A stretch of DNA of 64,000 bases from Aureispira sp963837355 (GCA_963837355.1 CAWIMY010000002.1:62001-126000), one strand, 5' to 3'; shown: positions 17,205 through 26,027, counted from the first letter of the stretch. The notes: generated by a model not told the origin, from the letters alone. A program made the numbers and translations.

Positions 17205-18269
17205 ATGAACATGTCCAAAAAAAAACCTAGCTTTCCTATTTCTGAAATGCTAGAGCGTTATTTATTAGATTATGAGCGTTCAGTAACTTTGCCCTTGAGC
17301 TACGACGATTTGACCAACTGGTTCGAGTCGGCAGCAATATATGACAGTAAGGGAAACGATACCTTGTGGGAATCGGTCATCTACCACCCTACTTTTCAGG
17401 AAGAGATCGAGGTTGCCTTGACGTTTATTTATGCGACGCTCAAAACGGATGGTAACATGGAGGTAATTGAGCACTTGCGGGTAAGCCGTATTGATTATTG
17501 TCTATTTGGCAACTCCAAACCATTCCGTGTTCGTTTGGTCAATACCCTAAACGACAACCACGATTACTTCTATGTCAAACGCGCCGATGCCTCTCGTATT
17601 TATGGCTTAGAATTGGAGCATATTTTGAGCCCCAACCGCTTGGATTTTATTGTGGATCGAGATACCCTAATTGAAGGACACATTCCCGGTATTCCTGGTG
17701 ATGTCTTTTTAGATTATTATACCAAAACACCCAACTTTGCAAAGAGCTTTGCGGCTAAGGAATTTGTCAAATTTAACGAACGTTGCTTTGTCATGCTGTT
17801 GGGCGATATGCGCGCCTACAATTATGTAGTGGATGTCACCCCTGATTTTGATACAGAGCAGTACCGTGTACGCGCCATTGATTTTGATCAGATTTGTTAC
17901 GAAGGACGCAAGAATCATTATTTGCCGCAGTTTTACAAGGAGAATTTTCCAATTGTTAAGTTTTGTATGGAATTACTGCATCCCACCACGGTCACGCAAT
18001 ACCAATATGAGGAGCGTACGCTCATGAAGCGTCGTTACTACATGGCTCAAAAACGCCTCAAACGGTTGATGAACAGTATGGTCAAAGATACCTTGTCCAC
18101 CAAGGAAAAGCGCCGCTCTCTTATCAAAGACCTCAACATTTATCACCAAACCGATAAGTTTACCCGCATGAGTTCTATGGGGCGAATCTTGCGGTTGCAC
18201 ATGACCTTAATGCTCGGTAAACCAAAGCCCAAAATCGACCGCACTAAGACGACTTTTCGCCGCAGTTAG
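17205..18269 (+). CDS. Conserved hypothetical protein with a kinase-fold residue pattern
   Basis: 354 residues from the ATG at 17205; an in-frame TTG at 17130 would add a non-conserved stretch. I do not recognise a named family. In order it shows YFYVKRAD (Lys125), GLELEH (Glu136/Glu138), a hinge-like segment IEGHIPGIPGDVF (157-168), LLGDMRAYNYVVD (Asp201, Asn206) and AIDFDQ (Asp226, Asp228). This is the order of the beta-3 lysine, alpha-C glutamate, hinge, catalytic-loop Asp/Asn and metal-binding Asp of protein-kinase-like folds such as HipA, aminoglycoside kinases and PI4-kinases. The C-terminus is very basic and helical. The kinase reading is inference; the substrate is unknown. Confidence 0.75.
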   Translation: MNMSKKKPSFPISEMLERYLLDYERSVTLPLSYDDLTNWFESAAIYDSKGNDTLWESVIYHPTFQEEIEVALTFIYATLKTDGNMEVIEHLRVSRIDYCLFGNSKPFRVRLVNTLNDNHDYFYVKRADASRIYGLELEHILSPNRLDFIVDRDTLIEGHIPGIPGDVFLDYYTKTPNFAKSFAAKEFVKFNERCFVMLLGDMRAYNYVVDVTPDFDTEQYRVRAIDFDQICYEGRKNHYLPQFYKENFPIVKFCMELLHPTTVTQYQYEERTLMKRRYYMAQKRLKRLMNSMVKDTLSTKEKRRSLIKDLNIYHQTDKFTRMSSMGRILRLHMTLMLGKPKPKIDRTKTTFRRS

Positions 18270-18452
18270 CAAAGTTGAAGGAGGCCCGTTACTTTTCGTA
18301 GAATAAATAGAAGGTTCCGTCTTTATAAAAAGGGCAAATTTATTGCAGGTACTTATGGTACGCTGATTTTTCTTTATTTTTAGAACATCGTACGATACAA
18401 CGGCTCTCTGAGAGGCGTTTCCATTTATTTATATTAAGATATACTTCTTTCC

Positions 18453-20600
18453 ATGAAAAAAATGCTGCTTTTATCGCTTGTGTTGTGGAGTATGAGTGCG
18501 CAATTGTCCGCTCAACTCAAAGACATTACCATTCCTGACATTTGGCAAGCGTACAAATTCTTTCCGCAAACAGTGCCTGGCTTCAACTTTATGAACGATG
18601 GCAAGCACTATTCGGTCTTGCAAAGCAACCAAATTGTACAATATGATTTGACTTCGGGCGAACAAACAGCCGTGCTGTACACCCCTGATAACTTGGCACT
18701 CTCTAGTTATCGCTTTAGTGACAACGAGGAGCAGATTATACTAGAAACCGAACGCGAACAAATTTATCGCCGCTCTTCTCGTGCTAATTTCTACGTTTGG
18801 AACCGTGAAAAAGAAAGTTTAGTGACCGTTTCTAAAACAGGCAAACAGCGCTATGCTAGCTTAGATGCCTCTGGCGAGCGCGTGGCATTTGTACGCGACA
18901 ACAACTTGTTCTACAAAAAATTAAATAGCGACAAAGAGATACAAATTACCAAAGACGGCGCTGAAAATGCCATCATCAACGGCGCTACAGATTGGGTCTA
19001 TGAAGAGGAATTCAGTATTGCAAAGGCTTTTCAGTGGTCTCCTAAAGGTACTAAAATTGCCTTCTTGCGCTTTGACGAAAGTCGGGTAAAGGAATTTACT
19101 TATACGACTTACAATAACGATCTTTACCCTATCTACAACACGTTTAAATATCCCAAAGCAGGGGAAGACAACGCGATTGTAACGGTACACATCTACGACT
19201 TGGCCACTAAGAAAATCACCCAAGTAGCAGTCAAAGGGCAAGAGGATCAATACATTCCCCGCATCAAGTGGGTGAACGACGACCAGCTCTGCATCACACG
19301 CCTCAACCGCTACCAAAATAACTTAACCCTACTCTTAGCCAATCCTAAAAATGGCAGCACCAAGGTATTACTAGAAGAACAGAACAACTACTTCATTGAT
19401 GTCCATAACAATCTAACCTTTTTAGACGATGAGTCTTTTATCTGGAGCAGCGATAACGATGGTTATAACCACTTGTATTTGTACGACAAGAAAGGGAAAA
19501 TGGTGCGTCAATTGACCACAGGAAAATACGATGTCATTCAATTTTATGGCTTGGACAAAAAGAACCAACAGCTCTATTTCCAAGCAGCCGTAACGAGTGC
19601 CAAACATCGCGGAGTCTACAGTGTCCCCCTAAAAGGTGGTGTGCTGAGAACCTTGCACCAAGAAGAGGGGGTTAATAATGCACAATTTAGTAGTACATTT
19701 GATTATTTTGTCAATACCTATTCTAACGCCACTACCCCCCCTACCTATAAGGTCTACGCGACCAAAGATTTGAGCTTGGTGCGTACTATTCAGGACAATG
19801 AGAGCCTCAAAACACGCTTGGTAGAATACGACATGGGCGAGCATTCGTTTTTTGATTTTGTCAATTCGGATTCGGTGGTGCTGCATGGCTGGATGATTAA
19901 GCCTCCGAATTTTGATCCTGCCAAAAAATATCCTGTTTTCATGTATACCTACGGTGGCCCTGGTGCCCAAACCGTAATGGATCAATGGGGAGGACAAAAC
20001 TACCTTTGGTTTCAGATGTTGGCACAAAAAGGCTACCTCGTTGTTTCGGTAGACAACCGAGGTACCGATGCCCGTGGAGAAGCCTTTCGCAAGTCCACTT
20101 ACAAAAACTTGGGTGGTTTAGAGACACAAGACCAAATTGAGGCGGCGCGCTATTTTGCCCAGCAACCCTATGTAGACGGTGAGCGCATCGGCATTTTTGG
20201 CTGGAGCTTTGGCGGCTATTTGTCTACGTCTTGCTTGGCCAAAGGAGCCGATGTATTTAAAATGGCTATTGCGGTAGCACCTGTCATCAATTGGAAATGG
20301 TACGACACCATTTATACGGAGCGGTTTATGCGCACCCCCAAAGAGAACAACGAAGGCTACGAAAATAACTCGCCCATCAATTTTGCAGGCGACATTAAAG
20401 GGAGCTACTTGTTGGTACACGGCATGGCCGATGACAATGTACACTTCCAAAATGCCGCCGAGATGTCGCGCGCGCTGGTCGAGGCCAATATCCCTTTTGA
20501 GGAGGCTTTTTATGCCAATAAAAACCACGGTATTTATGGCGGCGCTACCCGAGCGCATTTGTATAATAAGATGACCAACTTTGTGTTGGAAAATTTGTAG
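18453..20600 (+). CDS. Dipeptidyl-peptidase IV-like S9B serine peptidase
   Basis: 715 residues with a signal peptide (about 1-20, ending QLSAQ), a beta-propeller domain (about 40-450) and a C-terminal alpha/beta-hydrolase domain. Catalytic residues are Ser585 in GWSFGGY, Asp660 in HGMADDNVHF and His692 in NKNHGIYGG. The propeller carries the DWVYEEE motif (about 180-186), whose glutamates bind the substrate N-terminus in DPP-IV. It should remove X-Pro dipeptides from peptides in the periplasm. Length matches the family. Two hairpins follow the gene. Confidence 0.95.
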   Translation: MKKMLLLSLVLWSMSAQLSAQLKDITIPDIWQAYKFFPQTVPGFNFMNDGKHYSVLQSNQIVQYDLTSGEQTAVLYTPDNLALSSYRFSDNEEQIILETEREQIYRRSSRANFYVWNREKESLVTVSKTGKQRYASLDASGERVAFVRDNNLFYKKLNSDKEIQITKDGAENAIINGATDWVYEEEFSIAKAFQWSPKGTKIAFLRFDESRVKEFTYTTYNNDLYPIYNTFKYPKAGEDNAIVTVHIYDLATKKITQVAVKGQEDQYIPRIKWVNDDQLCITRLNRYQNNLTLLLANPKNGSTKVLLEEQNNYFIDVHNNLTFLDDESFIWSSDNDGYNHLYLYDKKGKMVRQLTTGKYDVIQFYGLDKKNQQLYFQAAVTSAKHRGVYSVPLKGGVLRTLHQEEGVNNAQFSSTFDYFVNTYSNATTPPTYKVYATKDLSLVRTIQDNESLKTRLVEYDMGEHSFFDFVNSDSVVLHGWMIKPPNFDPAKKYPVFMYTYGGPGAQTVMDQWGGQNYLWFQMLAQKGYLVVSVDNRGTDARGEAFRKSTYKNLGGLETQDQIEAARYFAQQPYVDGERIGIFGWSFGGYLSTSCLAKGADVFKMAIAVAPVINWKWYDTIYTERFMRTPKENNEGYENNSPINFAGDIKGSYLLVHGMADDNVHFQNAAEMSRALVEANIPFEEAFYANKNHGIYGGATRAHLYNKMTNFVLENL

Positions 20601-20616
20601 GCCTGCTCTCCTACCT

Positions 20617-20640
20617 CTTTTTGGGTATTTTCCCAAAAAG
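20617..20640 (+). terminator. First hairpin after the DPP-IV gene
   Basis: CTTTTTGGG and CCCAAAAAG form a perfect 9-bp stem 17 bp after the stop. No T tract follows it directly; the second hairpin is the stronger terminator. Confidence 0.5.
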
Positions 20641-20641
20641 T

Positions 20642-20678
20642 AAGCGCGCAATACCCTTGGGGTGTTGCGCGCTTTTTT
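20642..20678 (+). terminator. Terminator after the DPP-IV gene
   Basis: A strong stem AAGCGCGCAA..CCC/GGG..TTGCGCGCTT is followed by six T residues. Confidence 0.85.
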
Positions 20679-20697
20679 GTTTATGGTGGATTAATTT

Positions 20698-21207
20698 TTA
20701 TAGCTCAATGTGTCGCTTAATAGCGAGTACCACTCTTGTACTGTCGAAGAAAACATCTTGTGAATCTTGATATAGGCTATTACTACGCTGTCGCTTGTTA
20801 CACAGGTAGGCTGTAATATTCTTTTTGTCAATTGTTGGGTTTTCTTCTAGAAAGATATTTATAGTAATTTCGCAATTGCCTTTTACCATCTGTGCGCCAC
20901 CCACTTCTACTCATTTTTCGGTCTTTCAATTCAACAAACAAGTAAGAACCATCTACTACTAATAAACCATCACAGCGACTTTCTTCTCTATTAGGCTCAT
21001 TGGGTTTAGAAATAGACACACAATGATCAATAGCATAAAAATGTGACCTCCGCTACTATTTTCGTTTTCAACTTCTGCGATCCACTCTTCCTCATGATCT
21101 TCCAAGAGGTAAGCAGGGTTACTAGCTGGAAGCGGGTCATCACAAATTCCAAAAACACTCGCATTAGAACTCTCTCTACACGCCGCCAAAAAAAAATCTA
21201 TTGCCAT
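20698..21207 (-). pseudogene. PD-(D/E)XK nuclease-like partner protein, frameshifted twice
   Basis: Joining three frames gives a protein of about 168 residues. It starts MAIDFFLAACRESSNASVFG at 21207, shifts at about 21045 (five T residues where six restore HIFYAIDHCVS), continues CDGLLVVDGSYLFVELKDR, shifts again near 20872 (one extra C; removing it gives QLEITINIFLEE) and ends IKRHIEL at 20698. Asp in CDG and Glu-Leu-Lys in VELKDR fit the D-(x)n-ExK core of PD-(D/E)XK nucleases. The start overlaps the ATPase stop by 10 nt, indicating translational coupling. I infer an effector nuclease controlled by the ATPase. The frameshifts may be decay or assembly errors. Confidence 0.72.
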
Positions 21208-22425
21208 TCTCTCTGTAATTCTAATAGGTCTGCAAATAAATCGTTAGCCTCCATCATCGCCTCATTAAGATCATTATCTTCAGCTGGCAAACCTCTTTTA
21301 TTTTTTATATTTTCAATTGTCCCGTCACTGTTTAATTGATAGAGCGAGAGCACAGTAGGATCTAAAGCAGCTGTTCTAGGAACAAGTTTATCTAAGCGCT
21401 GGAAGGCTGCTTCAATTTTATCTTCTGGTAAGTTTTTTATCAAAGCTTTTATTGTTTCTGCTTTTAGACAAAGTCCTAAATAGCCTAACAAATACAAACT
21501 ATGCGTTGTCAATACCAACCGATTAGCAGCACGTTTATTCTTATAGTTTATCAGAGAAAATAAGAGTTTTTTTTGCGAACTGGGGTAGAGGTTTTGTTCT
21601 AACTCTTCTACCACATTGATAAAACTACTATGCTGTAGTTGGTCGGTTAATCTAGCGGTTGCCCATGCTCCTTTCCAAGAAGGACTCCTGTTCTTCTATT
21701 TTTTCTAATTGTTTCTTCTGTTTTAAACTAAGTCGTTTGTTGGCTATACTAAGTTGTTTATCAATAGTGTTGGACAGGTAATTCGTCACTAAAAATAGTG
21801 GTGTCATGGATTGAAAACCGCTAGATGCCTTTAACAAATCGATTTCGTAGTCTTGACCAACAATATAGGAACTATCAGAGTTAGCATTGTATCGAAATTT
21901 GATCTCGCTTATAGGAAGGTCAATTGTTTGTTTAAGGGCTCTTTTGGCAGCGGTATATTCTTCTAGAAAAGTAAACAACGGGGCAGGGAGGTTGGTAATC
22001 GCATCTGCTTTGTCAACCGCGCTCACAAAATTTCGCTCTGCGGGAACATACATGATTTGAGGATACGCATAGTCATTTTCCTCTTGTAAGACAGCAGTGG
22101 TTTTATTGGTATTTCCATTATAAGTAAGGTGATACGCCTCTCCTATATATTCTACTTCTGAACGTCCTGACAAATAGGCATCAATTCCTTGATACTCTAA
22201 TTGCTTCTTAAATCCATTCCGCGTATTAAATAAATCTATAGAAAAATCCCCCCGCATCAACGCCTTCTCTATCCAAGACAAGGTCGAGTACAACTTCGCC
22301 AACGTGCTTTTACCCGAACCTTGATCGCCAATAAACAAGGTTACTCCTGTGAATTCAATGAATCCGTCTCCGCTTTTCAGCCCTTCTTTGATTGGCCCGA
22401 CGTGTTTAACTTTTAACCTTGCCAT
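21198..22425 (-). pseudogene. AAA/ABC-type ATPase of the OLD/SMC-like class, frameshifted once
   Basis: Two frames join into one protein of about 408 residues. The first (from 22425) carries Walker A GDQGSGKST (33-41) and a signature-like SSGFQS; the second carries the Walker B region FINVVEELEQNL and the H-loop LVLTTHSLYLL. The frame changes near 21670, where removing one A from GGAAAGG gives FLEGAWATARLTDQ, a junction that fits the family. Such ATPases occur with nucleases in OLD/Septu-like and other defence modules and sense DNA or phage products. Base composition looks more AT-rich than neighbouring genes. Function as a defence ATPase is inferred from architecture and its overlapping nuclease-like partner. 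Confidence 0.78.
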
Positions 22426-22841
22426 AAATTGCTTCTAACTGTACTTACTAAATGTTTATTGCTGGTAGCCAAAATACAAAAAACTACTTAAACTCTAACA
22501 CAAAAACTACGGATCAAGAAAAGCATAAAATAGCTCCGTAAGGAACCTGTTTTGTCCGCTGCTTCTTTACTTTGCTAATGCCTCTCCAACTTATCTAGAA
22601 ATGCTCTTTATCCCTTTCCCAATTTTGAGGGTTGTTGGTAATATAGCGCTGAATGTTTTCGAACGCCCTAGGATTTCGAATGATGTGGTCGTGGAACCGT
22701 GGCTGCCATGCAAAATTGGGTTGAATAAATCGAGCATTTTTGGACGTCACCGATTTATAGGATCGGATAATGGTGGAAATGGAACCTGATTTGGGGGATA
22801 TTTTTGACATTTGTTTGTTTTTGGATGATTTGGATTATTTC

Positions 22842-22885
22842 GGATGATTCGGTATTGGATGATTCGGTATTGGATGATTCGGTAG
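22842..22885. repeat. 15-bp tandem direct repeat, 2.9 copies
   Basis: The unit GGATGATTCGGTATT occurs at 22842-22856 and 22857-22871, and all but its last two bases recur from 22872. On the minus strand it encodes the SSNTE repeats of the transposase linker. Confidence 0.85.
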
Positions 22886-22931
22886 AGACGTTGCACTGCA
22901 ACGTCTCTACCGAATCATCCAATACCGAATC
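22861..22931. repeat. 71-bp perfect palindrome (REP/RAYT-type hairpin)
   Basis: Two perfectly complementary 35-nt arms (22861-22895 and 22897-22931) flank a single C. The core GTAGAGACGTTGCA/TGCAACGTCTCTAC is of the kind dispersed with RAYT transposases in Bacteroidota and cyanobacteria. It sits inside the coding frame of the RAYT gene. Confidence 0.9.
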
Positions 22932-23450
22932 CAAATCATCATCCGTTTTATCCACAATCAATATCCCATGCGTATGATTGGGCATCACCACAAAATTCGC
23001 CAATCGAACAAACGGAAAATGCTGGGGAATTTCCAACCAAAAAATCTTCGCCAATTCTCCAACTGCGCTCAACTGCATCTCCCCATTAACGATTTCCCCA
23101 AAAAAGTGCCTTCTATCCTTGGTACAAATCGTAATAAAATAGGCTCCATTGCGCCCATAATCATAGCCCTCCAACCGTGCGGAGGCAATGCGGTATTTAT
23201 TTTGGTAGTTATCCACTGTTATAATTATTCCTGTTGTAAAAATTTTCCTAATCAAAGATCTCTCTACGAAAAATCAAACGTTTTTGTTTCAAAAGCACTG
23301 CAATCATTTTACTTCACAGCCTAAATAGAGCTATTTTAGCCTTTTTTCTATTTTTAAAACATTTTGTTTGCTACTAAATTTTGAAGCTAAAACATTTTGT
23401 TTTATGTTTGTGATAGACAGACATTACAGACAACCGAAAAAGTATTAGAT

Positions 23451-24362
23451 ATGATGATTGTAAACAAAAATGTACCTGTGGTCGTTAAGCGCGCGGTAGA
23501 CAACAGCCTTCAAAATTTCAAGCGTTTTATCAAACAAATCTGGGTACGCATTGCCTTTTTTGCGTTGGCACTTTTACTGCTTACCCAAAAAGAGTTTAGT
23601 ATTCAATTCACTATTGGCAACCCTAACCAACAGGCAGCCAGTCTAGTAGAAGCACCTGCTCCAAAATCCAACAAAGCCTACGCCACCACTGTTGCCCACC
23701 ATAATCCCCCTAAAAACAGTAAGAGATGGTGGGAAACCATTCAGGAGGAAAAGACAGACATTCGCAACCAACTCAACCTCGCCAATGCCGCGACAGCCGT
23801 AGGAGCCGCCCTCACCCCTGAGCAACAAAAAAAGGCTCTCCAATATTCCAATTTGGGCTTTGTGTTGAACCCTGGCTTTGCTGAAAAACACGAAGTAGAC
23901 CCCGCTATTGTAGCCGCTAAAAACAAATTGTGTTTCGACTACATCGCTCGCTACAGCAACACCGCAAAAGAAGAAGCAGCACTGTTTAATATTCCCGCCA
24001 GTATTACGTTGGCGCAGGGCTTATTGGAAAGCAATGTGGGCGCGAGTTCTTTGGCCGCAAAGGAGAACAACCACTTTGGCATCAAGTGCCGCAAAAAGTG
24101 CATCGGTTGCCGCTGTGCCAACTATACCGACGATAGCAAATACGATATGTTTCGCATTTTTGATTCGGCTTGGGAGAGCTTCCGCGAACACAGCAAATTA
24201 TTGAGCAACAAACGCTATAAGCACTTGTCGCAATTGCCCCGCACCGACTATGTAAATTGGGCCAATGGGCTGCAAGCAGCTGGCTACGCCACCGATAAAA
24301 AATATGCCTCTAAGCTAATCGCTATTATCAAAGCCTTGCATCTAGATCGTTTTGATCGCTAA
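23451..24362 (+). CDS. Membrane-anchored glucosaminidase-domain protein
   Basis: About 303 residues from the ATG at 23451 (or the next codon, also ATG); a TTG frame extension upstream is not needed. One transmembrane segment (WVRIAFFALALLLLTQK, about residues 30-47) is followed by a Pro/Lys-rich linker and a C-terminal glucosaminidase domain (about 180-300). The likely catalytic Glu is in LAQGLLESNVG; NNHFGIKC and AWESFREHSKLL are also typical. It should hydrolyse the glycan strands of peptidoglycan in the periplasm, for growth or division. A cysteine cluster (CRKKCIGCRC) is typical of the Bacteroidota members. Confidence 0.9.
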   Translation: MMIVNKNVPVVVKRAVDNSLQNFKRFIKQIWVRIAFFALALLLLTQKEFSIQFTIGNPNQQAASLVEAPAPKSNKAYATTVAHHNPPKNSKRWWETIQEEKTDIRNQLNLANAATAVGAALTPEQQKKALQYSNLGFVLNPGFAEKHEVDPAIVAAKNKLCFDYIARYSNTAKEEAALFNIPASITLAQGLLESNVGASSLAAKENNHFGIKCRKKCIGCRCANYTDDSKYDMFRIFDSAWESFREHSKLLSNKRYKHLSQLPRTDYVNWANGLQAAGYATDKKYASKLIAIIKALHLDRFDR

Positions 24363-24424
24363 CCAGGGCTTCATTTTTAGGACTCGGTACCAGTGTCTTT
24401 TTGGAGGCGGTGCCACTTATCTCA

Positions 24425-24847
24425 ATGACCATGATTGAACAAATTAGTAGTTACTTCCGACGCATCGGAGTAGACCACCAGACAGACACCGAACGGCAAG
24501 CCCTTTCTTTTGATGTGGAGACCCCACAAGGAACTTGGCAATGCTTGATTTTGGTGAGCAAAAGCAAAGACATGGGCAGTGGCGCAGGCTTTTATTCTAC
24601 TCTACCAACAAAGGTACCCCGCCTCTTGCGCAACCACATGGCGCTTTTTCTAATGTGCTTAAACAACGACCGTATCTTTGGGAATTTTGAACTGGATCCA
24701 CAAACAGGTGATTTACACTTCAAAACATACATTGATTTTGAGAATAGAGGCTTCTCCGAAAAGGCCGTAGAGCGAAATATGCTAATAAATATTTCGATTA
24801 TGCAGCAGCACATGCCTAAACTTACAAAGATGATAAAACGCGCTTAA
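24425..24847 (+). CDS. YbjN-like protein (type III secretion chaperone-like fold)
   Basis: 140 residues from ATG 24425; a second ATG two codons later is equally possible. The layout (an N-terminal helix ISSYFRRIG, a beta sheet with FDVETPQGTWQCLILV, then ALFLMCLNNDRIFGNFELD and a C-terminal helix) matches YbjN-domain proteins, which adopt a chaperone-like fold. It has no signal peptide. Members are linked to stress and surface phenotypes in enterobacteria, but no biochemical role is established. The gene is 62 bp after the glucosaminidase gene and may be co-transcribed. A terminator follows. Confidence 0.7.
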   Translation: MTMIEQISSYFRRIGVDHQTDTERQALSFDVETPQGTWQCLILVSKSKDMGSGAGFYSTLPTKVPRLLRNHMALFLMCLNNDRIFGNFELDPQTGDLHFKTYIDFENRGFSEKAVERNMLINISIMQQHMPKLTKMIKRA

Positions 24848-24894
24848 TCCTCTAATTATAAAGCTTTTAACTATCAAATAGACGGTAGTTAACC

Positions 24895-24935
24895 GTTCTA
24901 TGTTCGCTGAAATAGCCGAGCATAGAACTTTTTTT
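24895..24935 (+). terminator. Terminator after the YbjN-like gene
   Basis: GTTCTATG..CG and CG..CATAGAAC form a stem with one bulged mismatch and run into seven T residues. Confidence 0.75.
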
Positions 24936-25131
24936 ATGATTATTCTTGTTTTCCAACCAACCATTCTAGAAGTACGCTCGTTTTTAGAAATGTTAGCACT
25001 CGTGATACAAAATAAAATTTCGAGTAAAAAAATAGACCAAGGCAACATTTATTAGAAAGGTGTCGTTTTGGTTACAGTAGCAAATTTTATTTTATAGCGT
25101 ACTATTAGTATTATAAGTAAAACGACTCACA

Positions 25132-25371
25132 ATGAAGTATAACATTACAAAAAACGATTTAGTAAGTGACCTATACGGAGAAACTGGTTTTTTGCAACGC
25201 ATGGCCATTCGGTCTGCCGAACGCAATGATAGCGACTTAAGAAAAGAAAAGGCGGATCTACAAGCCGCCAAAGAATTATTAGATGATGCGGCGTTGCAGC
25301 CACCTGACTTTGTTTTGCGCCAAGTACTCAATTATAGCAAGCGCTCTGCCTTGGAGACAGAAGTGAACTAA
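25132..25371 (+). CDS. Small helical protein, possibly anti-sigma-like
   Basis: 79 residues: KYNITKNDLVSDLYGETG, a charged helix (ERNDSDLRKEKADLQAAKELLDD) and PPDFVLRQVLNYSKR. The opening and the LYGET motif resemble the cytoplasmic N-terminus of small Bacteroidota anti-sigma-like proteins, and the ending VLNYSK recurs in them. No sigma factor gene is adjacent and no membrane helix is present, so it is at most a cytoplasmic regulator. The function is inferred and weak; the reading frame itself looks genuine and is followed by a shared terminator. Confidence 0.65.
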   Translation: MKYNITKNDLVSDLYGETGFLQRMAIRSAERNDSDLRKEKADLQAAKELLDDAALQPPDFVLRQVLNYSKRSALETEVN

Positions 25372-25438
25372 GCATGCTCCGTCTTTTATCCTCATCCCCC
25401 TTATCCATTCCCAATACTTGCGTGAAGCAATCCTCTAC

Positions 25439-25478
25439 AAAAAAGCTACTATACTCTAAGAGTATAGTAGCTTTTTTA
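25439..25478. terminator. Bidirectional terminator
   Basis: Near-perfect palindrome: AAAAAAGCTACTATACTCT and its complement, with A and T tracts at the two ends. It serves the plus-strand small gene and the convergent minus-strand gene that stops at 25502. Confidence 0.88.
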
Positions 25479-25501
25479 TCGTTTAAGAACATCCTTCGTC
25501 C

Positions 25502-25918
25502 TTACTTTTCTAGTCGCTCCACGACTTTCTGTACTTGTTCGGTTAAACGGCGAAGGTCTTCTTTTGTCTCCTCATCGTTGACACTTTCCAAACCCTCTTT
25601 TGACTTTTTGACCTGCTCTTTGATCCGTTCTGTTTCTTCTGATAGCTTTATTAATTCCTGCTGCTCTGAGCTATCATCAGTTTGCGCGCGCAATTTATCT
25701 AACAATGAGCCCAACTGATCAATACTATCATCGTAGGTTCCTTCCTTGATTTTGTTGCCCTCGTGCTTGAAAATGCTAAATATTCCTTGAACGGTTTGCT
25801 TGGCGCTTCCAATAACTTCGCGCCCCATTTGTTGCTCTTGCTGGCTGCCAAAAAATTGCGTGTATACCACCCAACCAATGACAAAGAAAAAGACCAACGT
25901 GATTAGTTTTCCCAACAT
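25502..25918 (-). CDS. Single-pass membrane protein with a coiled-coil domain
   Basis: 138 residues from the ATG at 25918; an in-frame TTG at 25945 would add nine residues before the start of the hydrophobic segment. One N-terminal transmembrane helix (LITLVFFFVIGWVVYTQFF) is followed by a Gln/Glu/Lys-rich helical region with heptad-like spacing (about 75-138; LSEETERIKEQVKKSKEGLE). The soluble part probably faces the periplasm or forms a coiled coil. No family recognised. Convergent with the small regulator gene. Confidence 0.78.
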   Translation of the reverse strand: MLGKLITLVFFFVIGWVVYTQFFGSQQEQQMGREVIGSAKQTVQGIFSIFKHEGNKIKEGTYDDSIDQLGSLLDKLRAQTDDSSEQQELIKLSEETERIKEQVKKSKEGLESVNDEETKEDLRRLTEQVQKVVERLEK

Positions 25919-26027
25919 ATTGTTTCTCTTTATTTTAATGGTCAACTTTCTCTTGGAAAGTCTGCTTAATGTATAAAAATAACGCCATTTTTAAGCGATA
26001 TAGTTTTTAGTAATACAAGGGCTGTGC

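Larger units (their letters stand above)
22595..23216 (-). pseudogene. REP-associated tyrosine transposase (RAYT/Y1 type), frameshifted
   Basis: The N-terminal frame (GTG near 23216; open frame to 23255) carries the RAYT-like sequence RLEGYDYGRNGAYFITICT and the HUH motif in MPNHTHGILIVD. The C-terminal frame (22595-22810) carries SGSISTIIRSYKSVTSK, WQPRFHDHIIRN and YITNNPQNWERD. The two halves lie in different frames, and the junction is in a low-complexity linker (SSNTESSNTESSE) encoded by 15-bp tandem repeats and one arm of a 71-bp palindrome. RAYTs are single-strand transposases tied to REP palindromes. Where the family usually has NYY before HIIRN there is RFH, so the active-site tyrosine may also be altered. 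Confidence 0.82.

Noticed and set aside
22842..22931. CRISPR array
   Set aside because: The repeats are contiguous with no spacers, and the palindrome explains the symmetry; no cas genes are near.
25374..25718. Plus-strand open frame MLRLLSSSPLSIPN
   Set aside because: It runs through the bidirectional terminator and antisense to the coiled-coil membrane protein gene; Ser/Cys-rich composition is typical of an antisense frame.
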